From Erythrobacter sp. SD-21 (GTDB lineage: Bacteria > Pseudomonadota > Alphaproteobacteria > Sphingomonadales > Sphingomonadaceae): a DNA stretch of 64,000 nucleotides. The DNA is taken from assembly GCF_000181515.1 (NCBI RefSeq), contig NZ_ABCG01000001.1:310001-374000 (forward strand). Reading direction: 5' to 3'. The number at the start of each line of letters is the position of its first letter. The first letter of the stretch is position 1. The notes below the pieces were generated by a model. The model saw only the letters and a program-made list of their open reading frames with translations, was not told the origin of the DNA and made no database searches. Positions 55,156-64,000 of the stretch are shown piece by piece. Both the position numbers and the translations under genes were made by a program.

Positions 55156-56817
55156 ATGGCAGGGGCAGCAGCCTTGCAGAGGGAACCGACCGAAAAGGAA
55201 ATTCGCCTGGTCATCGCCGCGTCGAGCGCGGGGACGATCTTCGAATGGTACGACTTTTTCATCTATGGCACGCTGGCCGGCCTCATCGGCGCGGCCTTCT
55301 TCCCGAGCGGTAACGAGACGCTGCAAATCCTGCTGGTCTGGGCGGGCTTCGCCGTCGGGTTCGGCTTCCGCCCGCTTGGCGCGATCCTTTTCGGCTATCT
55401 CGGGGACAGGCTGGGGCGCAAATACACCTTCCTCGTCACCGTCACCCTTATGGGTATCGCGACGGCCGGCGTCGGCCTGATCCCCAGCGCGGCGAGTATC
55501 GGCCTCGCCGCCCCCATCATCGTAATCGGCCTCCGCATCCTGCAAGGACTTGCGCTCGGCGGAGAATACGGCGGCGCAGCGATTTATGTTGCAGAGCACG
55601 CCCCGCCCGAGAAACGCGGCTTTTATACCAGCTTCATCCAGGCAAGCGTGGTCGGCGGCTTCGTTCTCTCGATCGTCGTGGTCCTCGCCTGCCGCGCCAC
55701 AATCCCGGCAGAGGATTTTGCCGAATGGGGCTGGCGCATCCCCTTCCTGCTGTCGATCGCGCTGCTGGGCATCTCCTTGTGGATGCGCCTCAAGCTGTCG
55801 GAAAGCCCGGTGTTCCAAGCCATGAAGGAAGCGGGCGAGACTTCGTCCAACCCCTTCAAGGAAAGCCTGACCTATCCGGGCAATCCCAAGCGCATCTTCG
55901 TGGCGCTGTTTGGCATCACCGGCATCCTGACCACGATCTGGTACACCGCGTTCTTCTCCTCGCTCAGCTTCCTGCGCCGCGACATGCGGGTCGATGAAAG
56001 CACGGTGGAGTGGATCCTGTTGATCGCCGGTTTCATCTCGATGAGCTTCTACATCGTGGTCGGCAAATGGTCCGACCGGGTGGGCCGCAAGAAACCAATC
56101 ATCATCGGCGCAATCGCTACGCTGGCGCTGCTCTTCCCGATCTTCTGGACGATGGGCAGCCTTGCCAATCCGGGTCTCGCGCAGGCGGCGAAGGACAATC
56201 CTGTCGTCGTCACCGGCCAGAACTGCACCACCGATCCCTTCGCCGACCTGTTCGACCGGGAGCAGAGTGGCTGCGGCAAGATCCTCGAAACGCTCACCGC
56301 GAGCGGGGTCAGCTACACCGTCGAGGAGGGCGAGACGCTCGGCCTGACCGTGGGCGGCGAAGAGGTTGCGCTGGGCGCGAACTGGGCGGGCGATCCGGCC
56401 GCGCGCCGCGACGGTTTGCAGGACGCGCTTTCGGGCCGTGGCTTCGACTTCTCGAAACAGACCCCGCCTCTCACCAACATCCTCGGCATCGGGGCGCTGC
56501 TGCTGGTGTGCGGGATGCTGTCGGCGCTGACCTATGGCTCGGTCGCTGCGCTCCTCACCGAGATGTTCCCGGCCAAGATCCGCTACAGTTCGATGTCGAT
56601 CCCCTATCACATCGGTGCAGGTTATCTCGGCGGGTTCCTGCCGCTGATCGCCGGCATCATCGTGGCGCGCACGGGCGACGTCTATGCAGGTCTCTGGTAT
56701 ACGATGGCGGTGGTGGCCTTCGGGCTCATCGTCGCCTGGTGGGGCTTGCCCGATGGGCCGCCGACGGACTTCGAAGAGTCGAATGAGCTGCCTCCCGTAG
56801 GCCCGGCCATACCGTGA
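55156..56817 (+). CDS. MFS transporter, metabolite:H+ symporter (MHS/ProP-like)
   Basis: A 553-residue MFS protein. EWYDFFIYGTLAGLIG and GYLGDRLGRKYTF (motif A) near the start, with LQGLALGGEYGGAAIYVAEH, identify the MHS branch (ProP, KgtP, ShiA relatives). An extra soluble segment of about 100 residues lies between helices in the second half (GQNCTTDPFADLFDREQSGCG), with two cysteines that could pair in the periplasm. Start ATG 55156 follows GGGGAG. Substrate not assignable; an organic acid or osmolyte is typical. Confidence 0.87.
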   Translation: MAGAAALQREPTEKEIRLVIAASSAGTIFEWYDFFIYGTLAGLIGAAFFPSGNETLQILLVWAGFAVGFGFRPLGAILFGYLGDRLGRKYTFLVTVTLMGIATAGVGLIPSAASIGLAAPIIVIGLRILQGLALGGEYGGAAIYVAEHAPPEKRGFYTSFIQASVVGGFVLSIVVVLACRATIPAEDFAEWGWRIPFLLSIALLGISLWMRLKLSESPVFQAMKEAGETSSNPFKESLTYPGNPKRIFVALFGITGILTTIWYTAFFSSLSFLRRDMRVDESTVEWILLIAGFISMSFYIVVGKWSDRVGRKKPIIIGAIATLALLFPIFWTMGSLANPGLAQAAKDNPVVVTGQNCTTDPFADLFDREQSGCGKILETLTASGVSYTVEEGETLGLTVGGEEVALGANWAGDPAARRDGLQDALSGRGFDFSKQTPPLTNILGIGALLLVCGMLSALTYGSVAALLTEMFPAKIRYSSMSIPYHIGAGYLGGFLPLIAGIIVARTGDVYAGLWYTMAVVAFGLIVAWWGLPDGPPTDFEESNELPPVGPAIP

Positions 56818-56824
56818 TCGCCGC

Positions 56825-57862
56825 TTGAGCAGCCTTCCGCCTCCGACCCTCAGACTCGACCTCGACCGCGAGGCGCTGGCGGCCAACTGGCGCGCGCTCG
56901 ACCGGATGTCGGGATCGGCAAGGGCTGGCGCGGCGGTGAAGGCCGATTGCTACGGCCTCGGCGTAGAGCATTGCGTGCCGGTGCTGCGCGATGCGGGATG
57001 CGGCGATTTCTTCGTCGCCCATTGGAGCGAGGTGGCTGCGGTCGTCGAACACGTCGATGCAGCGCAAGTCGCGGTGCTGCACGGCCCGCTCGATGGAAAC
57101 GAGGTGGCCTATGCACGCGAAACGGGGGCGTTGCCGGTTATCGACTCTGTCCGTCAGGCCAAGCTCTGGGCCGAGAGTGGGGGTGGGCCCTGCCATCTGA
57201 TGGTCGATAGCGGCATCAACCGCCTCGGCATCTCGCCACAGGAAATTTCGAACCCGGTTGTGCAGGCGCTCGATGTGCAGGTTCTCCTGAGCCATCTCGC
57301 CTGCGCGGACGAAGACAGCCCGATGAACGCGCGCCAGCTCGAGACTTTTCGTGATGCGATCCAGCGCGTCGAGCACTGCGAGACTAGCCTCGCCAACAGC
57401 GCCGGGATCGCTCTGGGCAGCGACTATCATTTCGATCTCACCCGCCCCGGCCTCGCGCTTTATGGCGGCGTACCGAGGCCTGAACTGGCGGACCATATCG
57501 GGCAGGTCGTTTTTCCCAAGGCGGCCATCATCCAGACCCGCCAACTCTCCGCCGGCGATGGCGTGGGCTACAACGCCACCTTCACCGCGCCGGTCGAAAT
57601 GCGCGTTGGCGTCCTCTCCCTGGGCTATGCCGACGGCATCCTGCGCAGCTGGGGTGGAGCAGCGTTTCGCAGCGGCGAAAAGCGGCTTCCGATCCTAGGC
57701 AAAGTGTCGATGGATATGATCGTGATCGACCTTTCGGACGCTCCCGAACTGGGCGAGGGCGACTGGGTCGAACTGCCCTATCACCTGCCCGATGCTGCGC
57801 AGCAAACCTCTCTAACGCAATACGAATTGCTCACCGTACTGGGTAACCGCTTCGCCCGCTGA
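56825..57862 (+). CDS. alr: Alanine racemase
   Basis: PLP enzyme producing D-alanine for peptidoglycan. The 345 residues show the PLP lysine Lys39 in AAVKADCYGLG, the catalytic Tyr in VGYNATF near 250 and the family motifs HLMVDSGINRLG and SLGYADGILRSW. The start is TTG 56825; no ATG or GTG near the family start is available. It follows the transporter gene by 7 bp. Confidence 0.93.
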   Translation: MSSLPPPTLRLDLDREALAANWRALDRMSGSARAGAAVKADCYGLGVEHCVPVLRDAGCGDFFVAHWSEVAAVVEHVDAAQVAVLHGPLDGNEVAYARETGALPVIDSVRQAKLWAESGGGPCHLMVDSGINRLGISPQEISNPVVQALDVQVLLSHLACADEDSPMNARQLETFRDAIQRVEHCETSLANSAGIALGSDYHFDLTRPGLALYGGVPRPELADHIGQVVFPKAAIIQTRQLSAGDGVGYNATFTAPVEMRVGVLSLGYADGILRSWGGAAFRSGEKRLPILGKVSMDMIVIDLSDAPELGEGDWVELPYHLPDAAQQTSLTQYELLTVLGNRFAR

Positions 57863-57877
57863 GAGCATGTGTTGCGC

Positions 57878-57890
57878 TGCACATTGTGCA
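57878..57890. promoter_or_regulatory. TGCACA-T-TGTGCA palindrome upstream of phaR
   Basis: Perfect 6-bp arms about one base, 45 bp before phaR. PhaR proteins often repress their own genes through TGC/GCA-rich sites, so this may be an autoregulatory operator; this is inferred from family behaviour. Confidence 0.45.
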
Positions 57891-57934
57891 AGTGCTAAGC
57901 GTGGCTGCAACGCACAACGGGGAGTAACAGCGAC

Positions 57935-58489
57935 ATGGCCAAGCGGACCGCCGAGGGCGAACCGATCATCATCAAGAAATACGCCAACCGGCGACTCTAC
58001 AACACCGATACCTCAAGCTACATCACGCTCGACGATCTGGCGAAGATGGTCCGCGACAATGTCGATTTTCAGGTCGTCGACGCCAAGACCGGTGACGATA
58101 TCACGCATACGATCCTGACTCAGATCATCGTCGAGGAAGAAAGCCACGGCGGCCAGCAAATGCTCCCCGTCAGCTTCCTGCGCGATTTGATTTCGATGTA
58201 CGGAAATTCAATGCAGTCGATGATGCCGAGCTATCTCGAAGCGAGCATGGCCAATTTCCGCAAGAACCGTGAACAGCTCCAGGCAGCTTTTGCCAAGGGC
58301 ATCGAAGCCAACCCGCTGGCCAAGATGGCCGAGGCGAACCTCCAGATGATGCAGAACGCGGCCGAAGCTTTCATCCCGGCGACCCGCCGCAATGTCGATA
58401 ACGCCAAGAAGGATGCCGACGGCGAACTGGCCGAGATGCGCAAGCAGATGGCCGCGATGCAGAAGAAGCTGGACGAGCTTAGCAAATAA
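57935..58489 (+). CDS. phaR: Polyhydroxyalkanoate synthesis repressor PhaR
   Basis: The 184 residues begin with the PHB/PHA accumulation regulator DNA-binding domain: IIIKKYANRRLYNTDTSSYITLDDLAKMVR, followed by VVDAKTGDDITHTILTQIIVEEE, and a C-terminal helical region. PhaR binds PHA granules and DNA and controls phasin genes. No pha synthase is in the window. ATG 57935 follows GGGGAG. Confidence 0.95.
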   Translation: MAKRTAEGEPIIIKKYANRRLYNTDTSSYITLDDLAKMVRDNVDFQVVDAKTGDDITHTILTQIIVEEESHGGQQMLPVSFLRDLISMYGNSMQSMMPSYLEASMANFRKNREQLQAAFAKGIEANPLAKMAEANLQMMQNAAEAFIPATRRNVDNAKKDADGELAEMRKQMAAMQKKLDELSK

Positions 58490-58536
58490 TTGCATCGGCG
58501 CGCCCGCCGACCCTCAAGCAAGATACAGGAATTCTC

Positions 58537-60078
58537 GTGGCCCAGATCCGCCATGCCCTCACCGCCCGCCGCGCCGACGATTTCGCAGCCTGGTACCAAG
58601 AAGTCATTTCCGCCGCCGAAATGGCCGAGGAATCGGGTGTGCGTGGCTGCATGGTCATCCGGCCGTGGGGCTTCGGCATCTGGGAGCGCATGCAACGCCT
58701 GCTCGACGACCGGATCAAGGCGACGGGACACGAGAACGCCTATTTCCCGATCTTCATTCCGCTCTCCAATTTCGAGCGGGAAGCGGAGCATGTCGAAGGC
58801 TTCGCCAAAGAAATGGCGGTTGTTACCCATCATCGCCTGATTGCGGGCAAGGATGGCGGTCTGGTACCCGATCCCGAGGCCAAACTCGAAGAACCGCTGG
58901 TCGTGCGCCCGACGTCGGAAACGATCATCGGGGATGCGATGGCGCGCTGGATCCAGAGCTGGCGCGACTTGCCACTGAAGCTCAACCAGTGGGCCAATGT
59001 CGTGCGCTGGGAAATGCGCACCCGCATGTTCCTGCGCACCAGCGAATTCCTCTGGCAGGAAGGCCACACCGCCCACGCCGACGAGGTGGAGGCGAAGGAG
59101 CACACGCTGCGTATGCTCGAAGTCTATCGGGCCTTCGCCGACGAGGACCTCGCGCTGGCGGTCGTCCCCGGCGAGAAGCCCGAGAACGAGCGCTTCCCCG
59201 GTGCGGTCGAGACCTGGTCGATCGAAGCGATGATGCAGGACGGCAAGGCGCTGCAAGCTGGCACCAGCCACTACCTCGGCACCAATTTCGCCAAGGCCAG
59301 CGGGATTAAATACCAGAACAAGGAGGGCGGCGAGACCTTCGCCCACACCACCAGTTGGGGTGTGTCGACCCGCATGGTCGGCGGTGTCATCATGACCCAT
59401 GGCGACGACGATGGACTGCGCCTGCCGCCCAAGATCGCCCCGCAGCAGGTGGTGATCCTGCCCATGCTGCGCGACAAGCCCGAAGACGACGCCCTCATCG
59501 AATATTGCGAGGCCCTGCGCGCCACGCTCGCCAGCCAGCAGGTGCTGGGCGAACCGCTGCGCGTCCTCCTCGACACGCGCCCCGGCAAGGCGGCCCAGAA
59601 GCGCTGGGACTATGTTCGCAAGGGCGCGCCGATCATCGTCGAAGTCGGTGGCCGCGACATGGAGAACGGCGTCGTCTCGATGCTCCGCCGCGACCGCCTG
59701 TGGGACGCAGAAACTGGCAAGCCCGCGTTCCAGACGCCGACGCGCGACGTCGCCGGCCAGACCATTCCCGATGTGCTCGCCGATATCCAGTCCGCGCTGC
59801 TGACCGAAGCACGCGAACGCCGCGACGCGAACATCACGCGCGGCGTGAGCGACTTGGCCGAGGTCGAGCAGCACTTCGCCGCCTCGCGCTATCCGGGCTG
59901 GGTCGAAGTCCAGTGGTCGAAGCCGACCGGCGCGGCGCTGGAAAAGGTCGTCGAGCGTCTGAAGGAACACAAGCTCACCGTCCGCAACGTCCCCATGGAT
60001 GCGGCGCCGGTGGACGGCGTCTGCATCTTCACCGATGAGCCTGCGACCGAGCGCGTGCTGCTGGCCAAGGCTTACTGA
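58537..60078 (+). CDS. proS: Prolyl-tRNA synthetase, archaeal/eukaryal type
   Basis: The 513-residue class II enzyme begins with the motifs IRPWGFGIWERMQ and LVVRPTSETIIGDA, contains MFLRTSEFLWQEGHTAH (motif 2) and ends in a conserved tyrosine (LLAKAY), as in archaeal and eukaryal ProRS. It lacks the bacterial INS editing insertion. The C-terminal zinc-binding domain region is present in short form (GVSDLAEVEQHF). Start GTG 58537 with AGGA upstream. Confidence 0.95.
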   Translation: MAQIRHALTARRADDFAAWYQEVISAAEMAEESGVRGCMVIRPWGFGIWERMQRLLDDRIKATGHENAYFPIFIPLSNFEREAEHVEGFAKEMAVVTHHRLIAGKDGGLVPDPEAKLEEPLVVRPTSETIIGDAMARWIQSWRDLPLKLNQWANVVRWEMRTRMFLRTSEFLWQEGHTAHADEVEAKEHTLRMLEVYRAFADEDLALAVVPGEKPENERFPGAVETWSIEAMMQDGKALQAGTSHYLGTNFAKASGIKYQNKEGGETFAHTTSWGVSTRMVGGVIMTHGDDDGLRLPPKIAPQQVVILPMLRDKPEDDALIEYCEALRATLASQQVLGEPLRVLLDTRPGKAAQKRWDYVRKGAPIIVEVGGRDMENGVVSMLRRDRLWDAETGKPAFQTPTRDVAGQTIPDVLADIQSALLTEARERRDANITRGVSDLAEVEQHFAASRYPGWVEVQWSKPTGAALEKVVERLKEHKLTVRNVPMDAAPVDGVCIFTDEPATERVLLAKAY

Positions 60079-60087
60079 TAAGGAAAA

Positions 60088-60173
60088 CGTCACCCCGGCC
60101 CCCGAGCCGTGGTCCCGCTTGTTGCTGGGACCACGTAGTAAAAGCAGGACCCCGGGTCAGGCCCGGGGTGACG
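60088..60173. repeat. Nested inverted repeat between proS and the M28 peptidase gene
   Basis: Outer arms CGTCACCCCGG (60088-60098) and CCGGGGTGACG (60163-60173) enclose a second pair GTGGTCCC (60109-60116) and GGGACCAC (60127-60134), plus GACCCCGGGTC. This 86-bp GC-rich element resembles dispersed intergenic repeats of sphingomonads. It could form a strong hairpin acting as the proS transcription end. Confidence 0.65.
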
Positions 60174-60214
60174 AATGATTTGTAATTTCAACCGTTCATG
60201 GCAAGACTGCGGTC

Positions 60215-61561
60215 ATGAGAAAGCTCCTCCCGCTTGTCGCCCTCATCGCCACCCCGCTTGCCGCGCAGGACGCCGATCCGGCGGGGAGCGTTTCGCAAGA
60301 GCGGTTGAGAGCCGATATCGACACGCTCGTCGGTTTCGGCACGCGGCACACTTTATCCGAACAGGACAATCCCACGCGCGGCATCGGCGCTGCGGTCAAC
60401 TGGGGGCTCGCCGAATTCGGGCGGATTTCCCAAGGCTGCGATGGCTGCCTCGAAATCGTCGCGCCTGAGCGGATCGAGGAAGGCCGCCGCCTGCCGCGCC
60501 CCACGCGCATCCGCAACGCCGTCGCCATCCAGCGCGGGACCGAGAGGCCGAACGAGGTCGTGATTGTCCAGGCGCATATCGACAGCCGCGTGACCGATGC
60601 GATGGACTGGGAAAGCGATGCGCCCGGCGCCAACGACGACGGGTCGGGCACCGTGCTCGTTCTCGAAGCGGCGCGCGCGCTGAGCCAGCGGCAGTATCCC
60701 GTCACCATTGTCTACGCCCTCCTGTCGGGCGAGGAGCAGGGCCTGTATGGTGGCCGCCTCATGGCCGATTACGCCGCGGAGCAGGGCTGGCAGGTTAAGG
60801 CGGTCCTCAACAACGATGTCGTCGGGAACAGCTGCGGCAGCGACGGCTTTTGCGACCCCGACCATGTGCGCGTCTTTTCCGAAGGCCCGCGCGCCGATCT
60901 GACCGATCCCATCCGCGCCGCGCAGCGCCGCGAGGGTGGGGAGAACGACAGCCCGAGCCGCAATCTCTCGCGCTGGCTCGACAATCTCGCCGACGAAACC
61001 GAGGGCGGCCTCGACGTGCGCCAGATCTGGCGAGTGGATCGCATGGGTCGCGGCGGCGACCAGATTCCCTTCATGGAGAAGGGCTTCCCCGCCATCCGCA
61101 TCGCCGTTGCGGTCGAGGATTACGAGCACCAGCACCAGGACCTGCGCGTGGAAGATGGCGTGACTTATGGCGACACGGCGGACGAGATGGATTTCGCCTA
61201 TCTCGCCAAGGTGACCCAGTTCAACATCCGCGCGCTCGACAAACTGGCGCGCACCCCCGCGCCGCCCGCTGCGGCGGCCGAGGCTGCGGTCCAGACATAT
61301 ACCGATGTGGCCTGGAGTGAGGTGCCCGGCGCCATAGGCTACACCGTCTGGCATCGGCGCACGGACGAACCTTATTGGCGCGAGGAGCCGGTAATCGAAA
61401 ACGTCGTCGCCACTAACGCGCGGCTTGAAGGTGTGCGCGGCGACGACTGGATTTTCGGCGTCAGCGCAACGGGTGCCGATGGGGTCCGCAGCCCCGTCTC
61501 CAGTGCGGTTCCGGCCGGACAATTTGCGCCGATCCCCGCGGAAGAGGGTGACACCAAGTAA
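60215..61561 (+). CDS. Secreted M28-family metallopeptidase
   Basis: The 448 residues start with a signal peptide (MRKLLPLVALIATPLAAQ). The M28 zinc sites are visible: His/Asp region VIVQAHIDSR with GANDDGSG, Glu pair in LLSGEEQGLYG, and NNDVVGN; the C-terminal about 100 residues (VQTYTDVAWSEVPGAIGYTVW) are fibronectin-III-like. Aminopeptidase activity in the periplasm is inferred. The start follows a repeat region. Confidence 0.9.
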   Translation: MRKLLPLVALIATPLAAQDADPAGSVSQERLRADIDTLVGFGTRHTLSEQDNPTRGIGAAVNWGLAEFGRISQGCDGCLEIVAPERIEEGRRLPRPTRIRNAVAIQRGTERPNEVVIVQAHIDSRVTDAMDWESDAPGANDDGSGTVLVLEAARALSQRQYPVTIVYALLSGEEQGLYGGRLMADYAAEQGWQVKAVLNNDVVGNSCGSDGFCDPDHVRVFSEGPRADLTDPIRAAQRREGGENDSPSRNLSRWLDNLADETEGGLDVRQIWRVDRMGRGGDQIPFMEKGFPAIRIAVAVEDYEHQHQDLRVEDGVTYGDTADEMDFAYLAKVTQFNIRALDKLARTPAPPAAAAEAAVQTYTDVAWSEVPGAIGYTVWHRRTDEPYWREEPVIENVVATNARLEGVRGDDWIFGVSATGADGVRSPVSSAVPAGQFAPIPAEEGDTK

Positions 61562-61573
61562 CGGCGTTCCCAT

Positions 61574-63880
61574 ATGGCGCGCATGAAAAAACAGAATAGA
61601 ACCGGGCGGCCGCAGGGGCTGCCCAGCAAAGAACAGATAATCGAATTCATCCAGAGTTCCGACAAGCCAGCCGGCAAGCGCGAAATCGCCAAGGCTTTCG
61701 GCATCAAGGGGCAGGAAAAGATCGCGCTGAAGAAGCGCCTCAAGGACATGGGCGAGGAAGGCCTGATCGACGGAAAGAAAACTGCCTTTCACAAGATGGG
61801 CGGCCTGCCCAAGGTGACCGTGCTCAAGGTCGTCGAGATCGACGATGGCGAACCTATCGCGATCCCCGAAAGCTGGGATTCCAATGCGCCTAGCAAGCCT
61901 CCGCGGATCGTGGTCAAGGAAAGCAAGAAGCTCGCGGCGCTGAAGCGTGGCGACCGTTTCCTCGGGCGCACCGAAGAGCGCGGGAAGGGCTGGATCGCTC
62001 ACCCGATGAAGAAGCTGCCCGCGCGCACCGAAGGGCTGATGGGCGTCGTCGAGATGGACGGCAGCGGCAAGCCCTGGCTCGCCCCGGTGGACAAGCGCGT
62101 GCGCAACTCCTCGCCCATCGGCGATCTTGGCGAAGCGAAGGAAGGCGAGCTCGTGCTGGCCGAACCCATGGGCAAATCTCCTCGCGCCAAGGTGAAGGTG
62201 GTCGAGGTGATCGGCGACCCGCTGGCACCCAAGAGCTTCAGCCTCATCGCTATTGCCAAGCACGGCATCCCGCACATCTTCCCGCCCGAAGCGCTGGAAG
62301 AGGCACAGGCTGTTGCCGATCTCCCGCTCAGCGAGGAAAAGCGCGAGGACCTGCGCGACGTGCCCATTGTCGCCATCGATCCCGCCGATGCGCGCGACCA
62401 CGATGACGCAATCTGGGCTGAACCCGACGGGGAAGGGGGCTACAAGGCCATTGTCGCCATTGCCGACGTGTCCTTCTACGTCCGGCCCGGAGGCAAGCTC
62501 GACCGCGAAGCGCGGAAGCGCGGCAACTCCGTCTATTTCCCCGACCGTGTCGTGCCGATGCTGCCGGAAATCCTCTCCGCCGATGTCTGCTCGCTGGTCG
62601 AAAACGAAGACCGTGCGGCCATGGCCTGCCACATCCGCATCTCGCCCGAAGGCAAGGTGACGAAGTGGCGCTTCACTCGCGCCATCGTCCGGCTCGCGGC
62701 CAACATTGCGTATGAGGATGCGCAAAAAGCCATAGACGATGGCAGCGCGGACGAGACGCTCAAAAACCTCTGGGGCGCCTGGAAGCTACTCTTCAAGGCG
62801 CGCGAGGCTCGCGACCCGCTGGACCTCGAACTGCCCGAGCGGCAGGTACGCCTCAACGACGAGGGCGTAATCGAGGAAATCGCCGTGCGCGAACGTCTCG
62901 ATGCGCACCGGGTGGTGGAAGACTTCATGATCGCAGCCAATGTCGCGGCGGCGAAGGCGCTGGAAGAAAAGGCCGCTCCCGTAGTTTACCGCGTGCACGA
63001 GACACCGAGCCGCGAAAAGCTGATGGCGTTCAAGGAATACCTCACCAGCCAAGGCAAGAGCTTCGCCATGGGGCAAGTCATCACGCCCGGTCTCTTCAAC
63101 CGCATGCTCAAGGACATCGTCGATCCGGCGGAAAAGGCGCTGATCATGGAGGCGGTGCTGCGCAGCCAGACGCAGGCCTATTACGGGCCGGCCAACGCCG
63201 GACACTTCGGTCTTGCGCTGGGTAGCTACGCGCACTTCACGTCCCCGATCCGCCGGTATGCCGACTTGCTGGTGCACCGTGCGCTGGTGGATGCCTACAA
63301 GCTCGAACAGCCCAAGCCGAAAGGCGCCATTCCCGACGCCTCGGGTCTCTCCGACCGCGACCGCACGGCCCTGGGGCAGATCACCGACGCCATCAGCCAG
63401 ACCGAGCGCCGCGCGATGGAGGCCGAGCGCGACACCATCGATCGCTATGTGGCGGCATGGCTCTCGGGCCGCGTGGGCGAGGTGTTCGATACCCGCATCA
63501 CCGGCGTGCAGGGCTTTGGCTTCTTCGCCACCATCGAGAATCTCGGTGGTGACGGGCTTGTCCCCGTCTCCACGCTCGGCCGCGAATACTTCCGCTATGA
63601 CGAGGGCGCGCGCGAGCTTGTCGGTGAAAATACCGGCAAGACCTATGCCGTTGGCGACCGTTTGAAGCTGAAGCTTGCCGAATCCAACGCGCTCACAGGA
63701 GCGCTGAAGTTCGAATTGCCTGACAGCGAAGGCGGCGCGCCGATCGAGAAACGCGGCGAGCGCCTGCAGCACAAGAAGAAGGCGCTGAAAAAGGGGCAGG
63801 GCGCACCCCGCCAGAAGCATGCACAGGGGCAGAGAGGCCGTCCGGGTAACATCCGCCACCAAGGCCGAAAGAAGAAGTAG
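61574..63880 (+). CDS. rnr: Ribonuclease R
   Basis: A 768-residue 3'-5' exoribonuclease that degrades structured RNA. Winged-helix and cold-shock-like parts come first, then the RNB catalytic domain with DPADARDHDDAIWAE (metal-binding Asp cluster) and HFTSPIRRYADLLVHRAL, then an S1 domain and a lysine-rich C-terminal tail (KKKALKKGQGAPRQ). ATG 61574; a second in-frame ATG at 61583 is possible. No ribosome site is visible. Confidence 0.96.
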   Translation: MARMKKQNRTGRPQGLPSKEQIIEFIQSSDKPAGKREIAKAFGIKGQEKIALKKRLKDMGEEGLIDGKKTAFHKMGGLPKVTVLKVVEIDDGEPIAIPESWDSNAPSKPPRIVVKESKKLAALKRGDRFLGRTEERGKGWIAHPMKKLPARTEGLMGVVEMDGSGKPWLAPVDKRVRNSSPIGDLGEAKEGELVLAEPMGKSPRAKVKVVEVIGDPLAPKSFSLIAIAKHGIPHIFPPEALEEAQAVADLPLSEEKREDLRDVPIVAIDPADARDHDDAIWAEPDGEGGYKAIVAIADVSFYVRPGGKLDREARKRGNSVYFPDRVVPMLPEILSADVCSLVENEDRAAMACHIRISPEGKVTKWRFTRAIVRLAANIAYEDAQKAIDDGSADETLKNLWGAWKLLFKAREARDPLDLELPERQVRLNDEGVIEEIAVRERLDAHRVVEDFMIAANVAAAKALEEKAAPVVYRVHETPSREKLMAFKEYLTSQGKSFAMGQVITPGLFNRMLKDIVDPAEKALIMEAVLRSQTQAYYGPANAGHFGLALGSYAHFTSPIRRYADLLVHRALVDAYKLEQPKPKGAIPDASGLSDRDRTALGQITDAISQTERRAMEAERDTIDRYVAAWLSGRVGEVFDTRITGVQGFGFFATIENLGGDGLVPVSTLGREYFRYDEGARELVGENTGKTYAVGDRLKLKLAESNALTGALKFELPDSEGGAPIEKRGERLQHKKKALKKGQGAPRQKHAQGQRGRPGNIRHQGRKKK

Positions 63881-63933
63881 GCGGAACGGCTGCCGGGCTG
63901 TCCTCATTGGTTGAGCAAAGGAGAACAAATCCC

Positions 63934-64000
63934 GTGCTCATTCCCGGACAGCCCGTCCCCGAACTCGACCTGCCGCTGACCATCGATGCCCGCTTCGAAC
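63934..64000 (+). CDS. Peroxiredoxin-like family protein (N-terminal fragment, cut by window edge)
   Basis: Only 22 codons are in the window: GTG start at 63934 with AAGGAGA seven bases upstream, giving MLIPGQPVPELDLPLTIDA. This N-terminus resembles the AhpC/TSA-like peroxiredoxin family; the catalytic cysteine region lies beyond the edge, so the family is provisional. Confidence 0.55.
   Translation, partial: MLIPGQPVPELDLPLTIDARFE

Overview
The window is a gene-dense, high-GC chromosomal stretch that reads as an alphaproteobacterium of the order Sphingomonadales, most likely the family Erythrobacteraceae. This placement is inferred from gene content and neighbourhoods (rplY-pth-ychF, hrcA-grpE apart from dnaK-dnaJ, rsmI beside an LpoA-like gene and yraN, phaR, an archaeal/eukaryal-type ProRS, NamZ beside a DOMON-like gene) and from GC-rich codon use. 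There is no sign of a plasmid, prophage, CRISPR array, IS element or rRNA operon, and I found no tRNA.

Layout. 1-4.0 kb (minus): ychF (cut by the window edge), a Tat-signal SDR oxidoreductase, pth, rplY and a TraB/GumN protein; a 215-bp hairpin-rich element with inverted terminal repeats lies between pth and rplY. 4.2-10.2 kb (plus): glyQ, glyS, ppdK. 10.2-15 kb: methyltransferase, comF, a candidate structured ncRNA, hisI, a MerR regulator and the acyl-CoA dehydrogenase it probably controls. 15-21 kb: cysK-MFS, a PilZ protein, tyrS, then a DOMON-like/NamZ pair for muropeptide recycling. 21-26.7 kb: a frameshifted DUF817 gene, CoxE-like VWA and MoxR genes separated by a soluble chemotaxis receptor, and an ECF sigma/four-TM membrane protein pair. 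26.8-31.4 kb: an alpha/beta hydrolase-OsmC fusion and a three-gene two-component module (CHASE3 kinase, single-domain receiver, receiver plus HWE/HisKA_2-like kinase). 31.3-42.5 kb: parE, LpoA-like lipoprotein, rsmI, yraN, gshB, xerC, hemW, a CAP-domain protein, rdgB, rph, hrcA, grpE. 42.5-47 kb: DUF885 peptidase, a glycine-zipper lipoprotein, an orphan bacterial indoleamine 2,3-dioxygenase, a small metallopeptidase-like protein and a PCu(A)C copper chaperone. 47-64 kb: dnaK, dnaJ, a patatin, radA, cvpA, an IscU-like scaffold, an MHS-type transporter, alr, phaR, proS, an M28 peptidase, rnr and the start of a peroxiredoxin-like gene.

Most of the window is housekeeping: translation (GlyRS, TyrRS, ProRS, Pth, L25, RsmI), protein folding (HrcA, GrpE, DnaK, DnaJ), RNA and nucleotide quality control (RNase PH, RNase R, RdgB), and cell-wall metabolism (Alr, NamZ, LpoA-like). 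The most interesting item is non-coding: a roughly 195-nt transcription unit between comF and hisI on the minus strand. It has a promoter-like element, a long rod with a central bubble resembling 6S RNA, and a terminator hairpin capped by a UUCG tetraloop. Other points worth a second look are the hairpin element at 1929-2143, the missing conventional start codon of the receiver-kinase gene, the double frameshift in DUF817, and several perfect palindromes next to ppdK, hisI, the MerR gene, hrcA and phaR.
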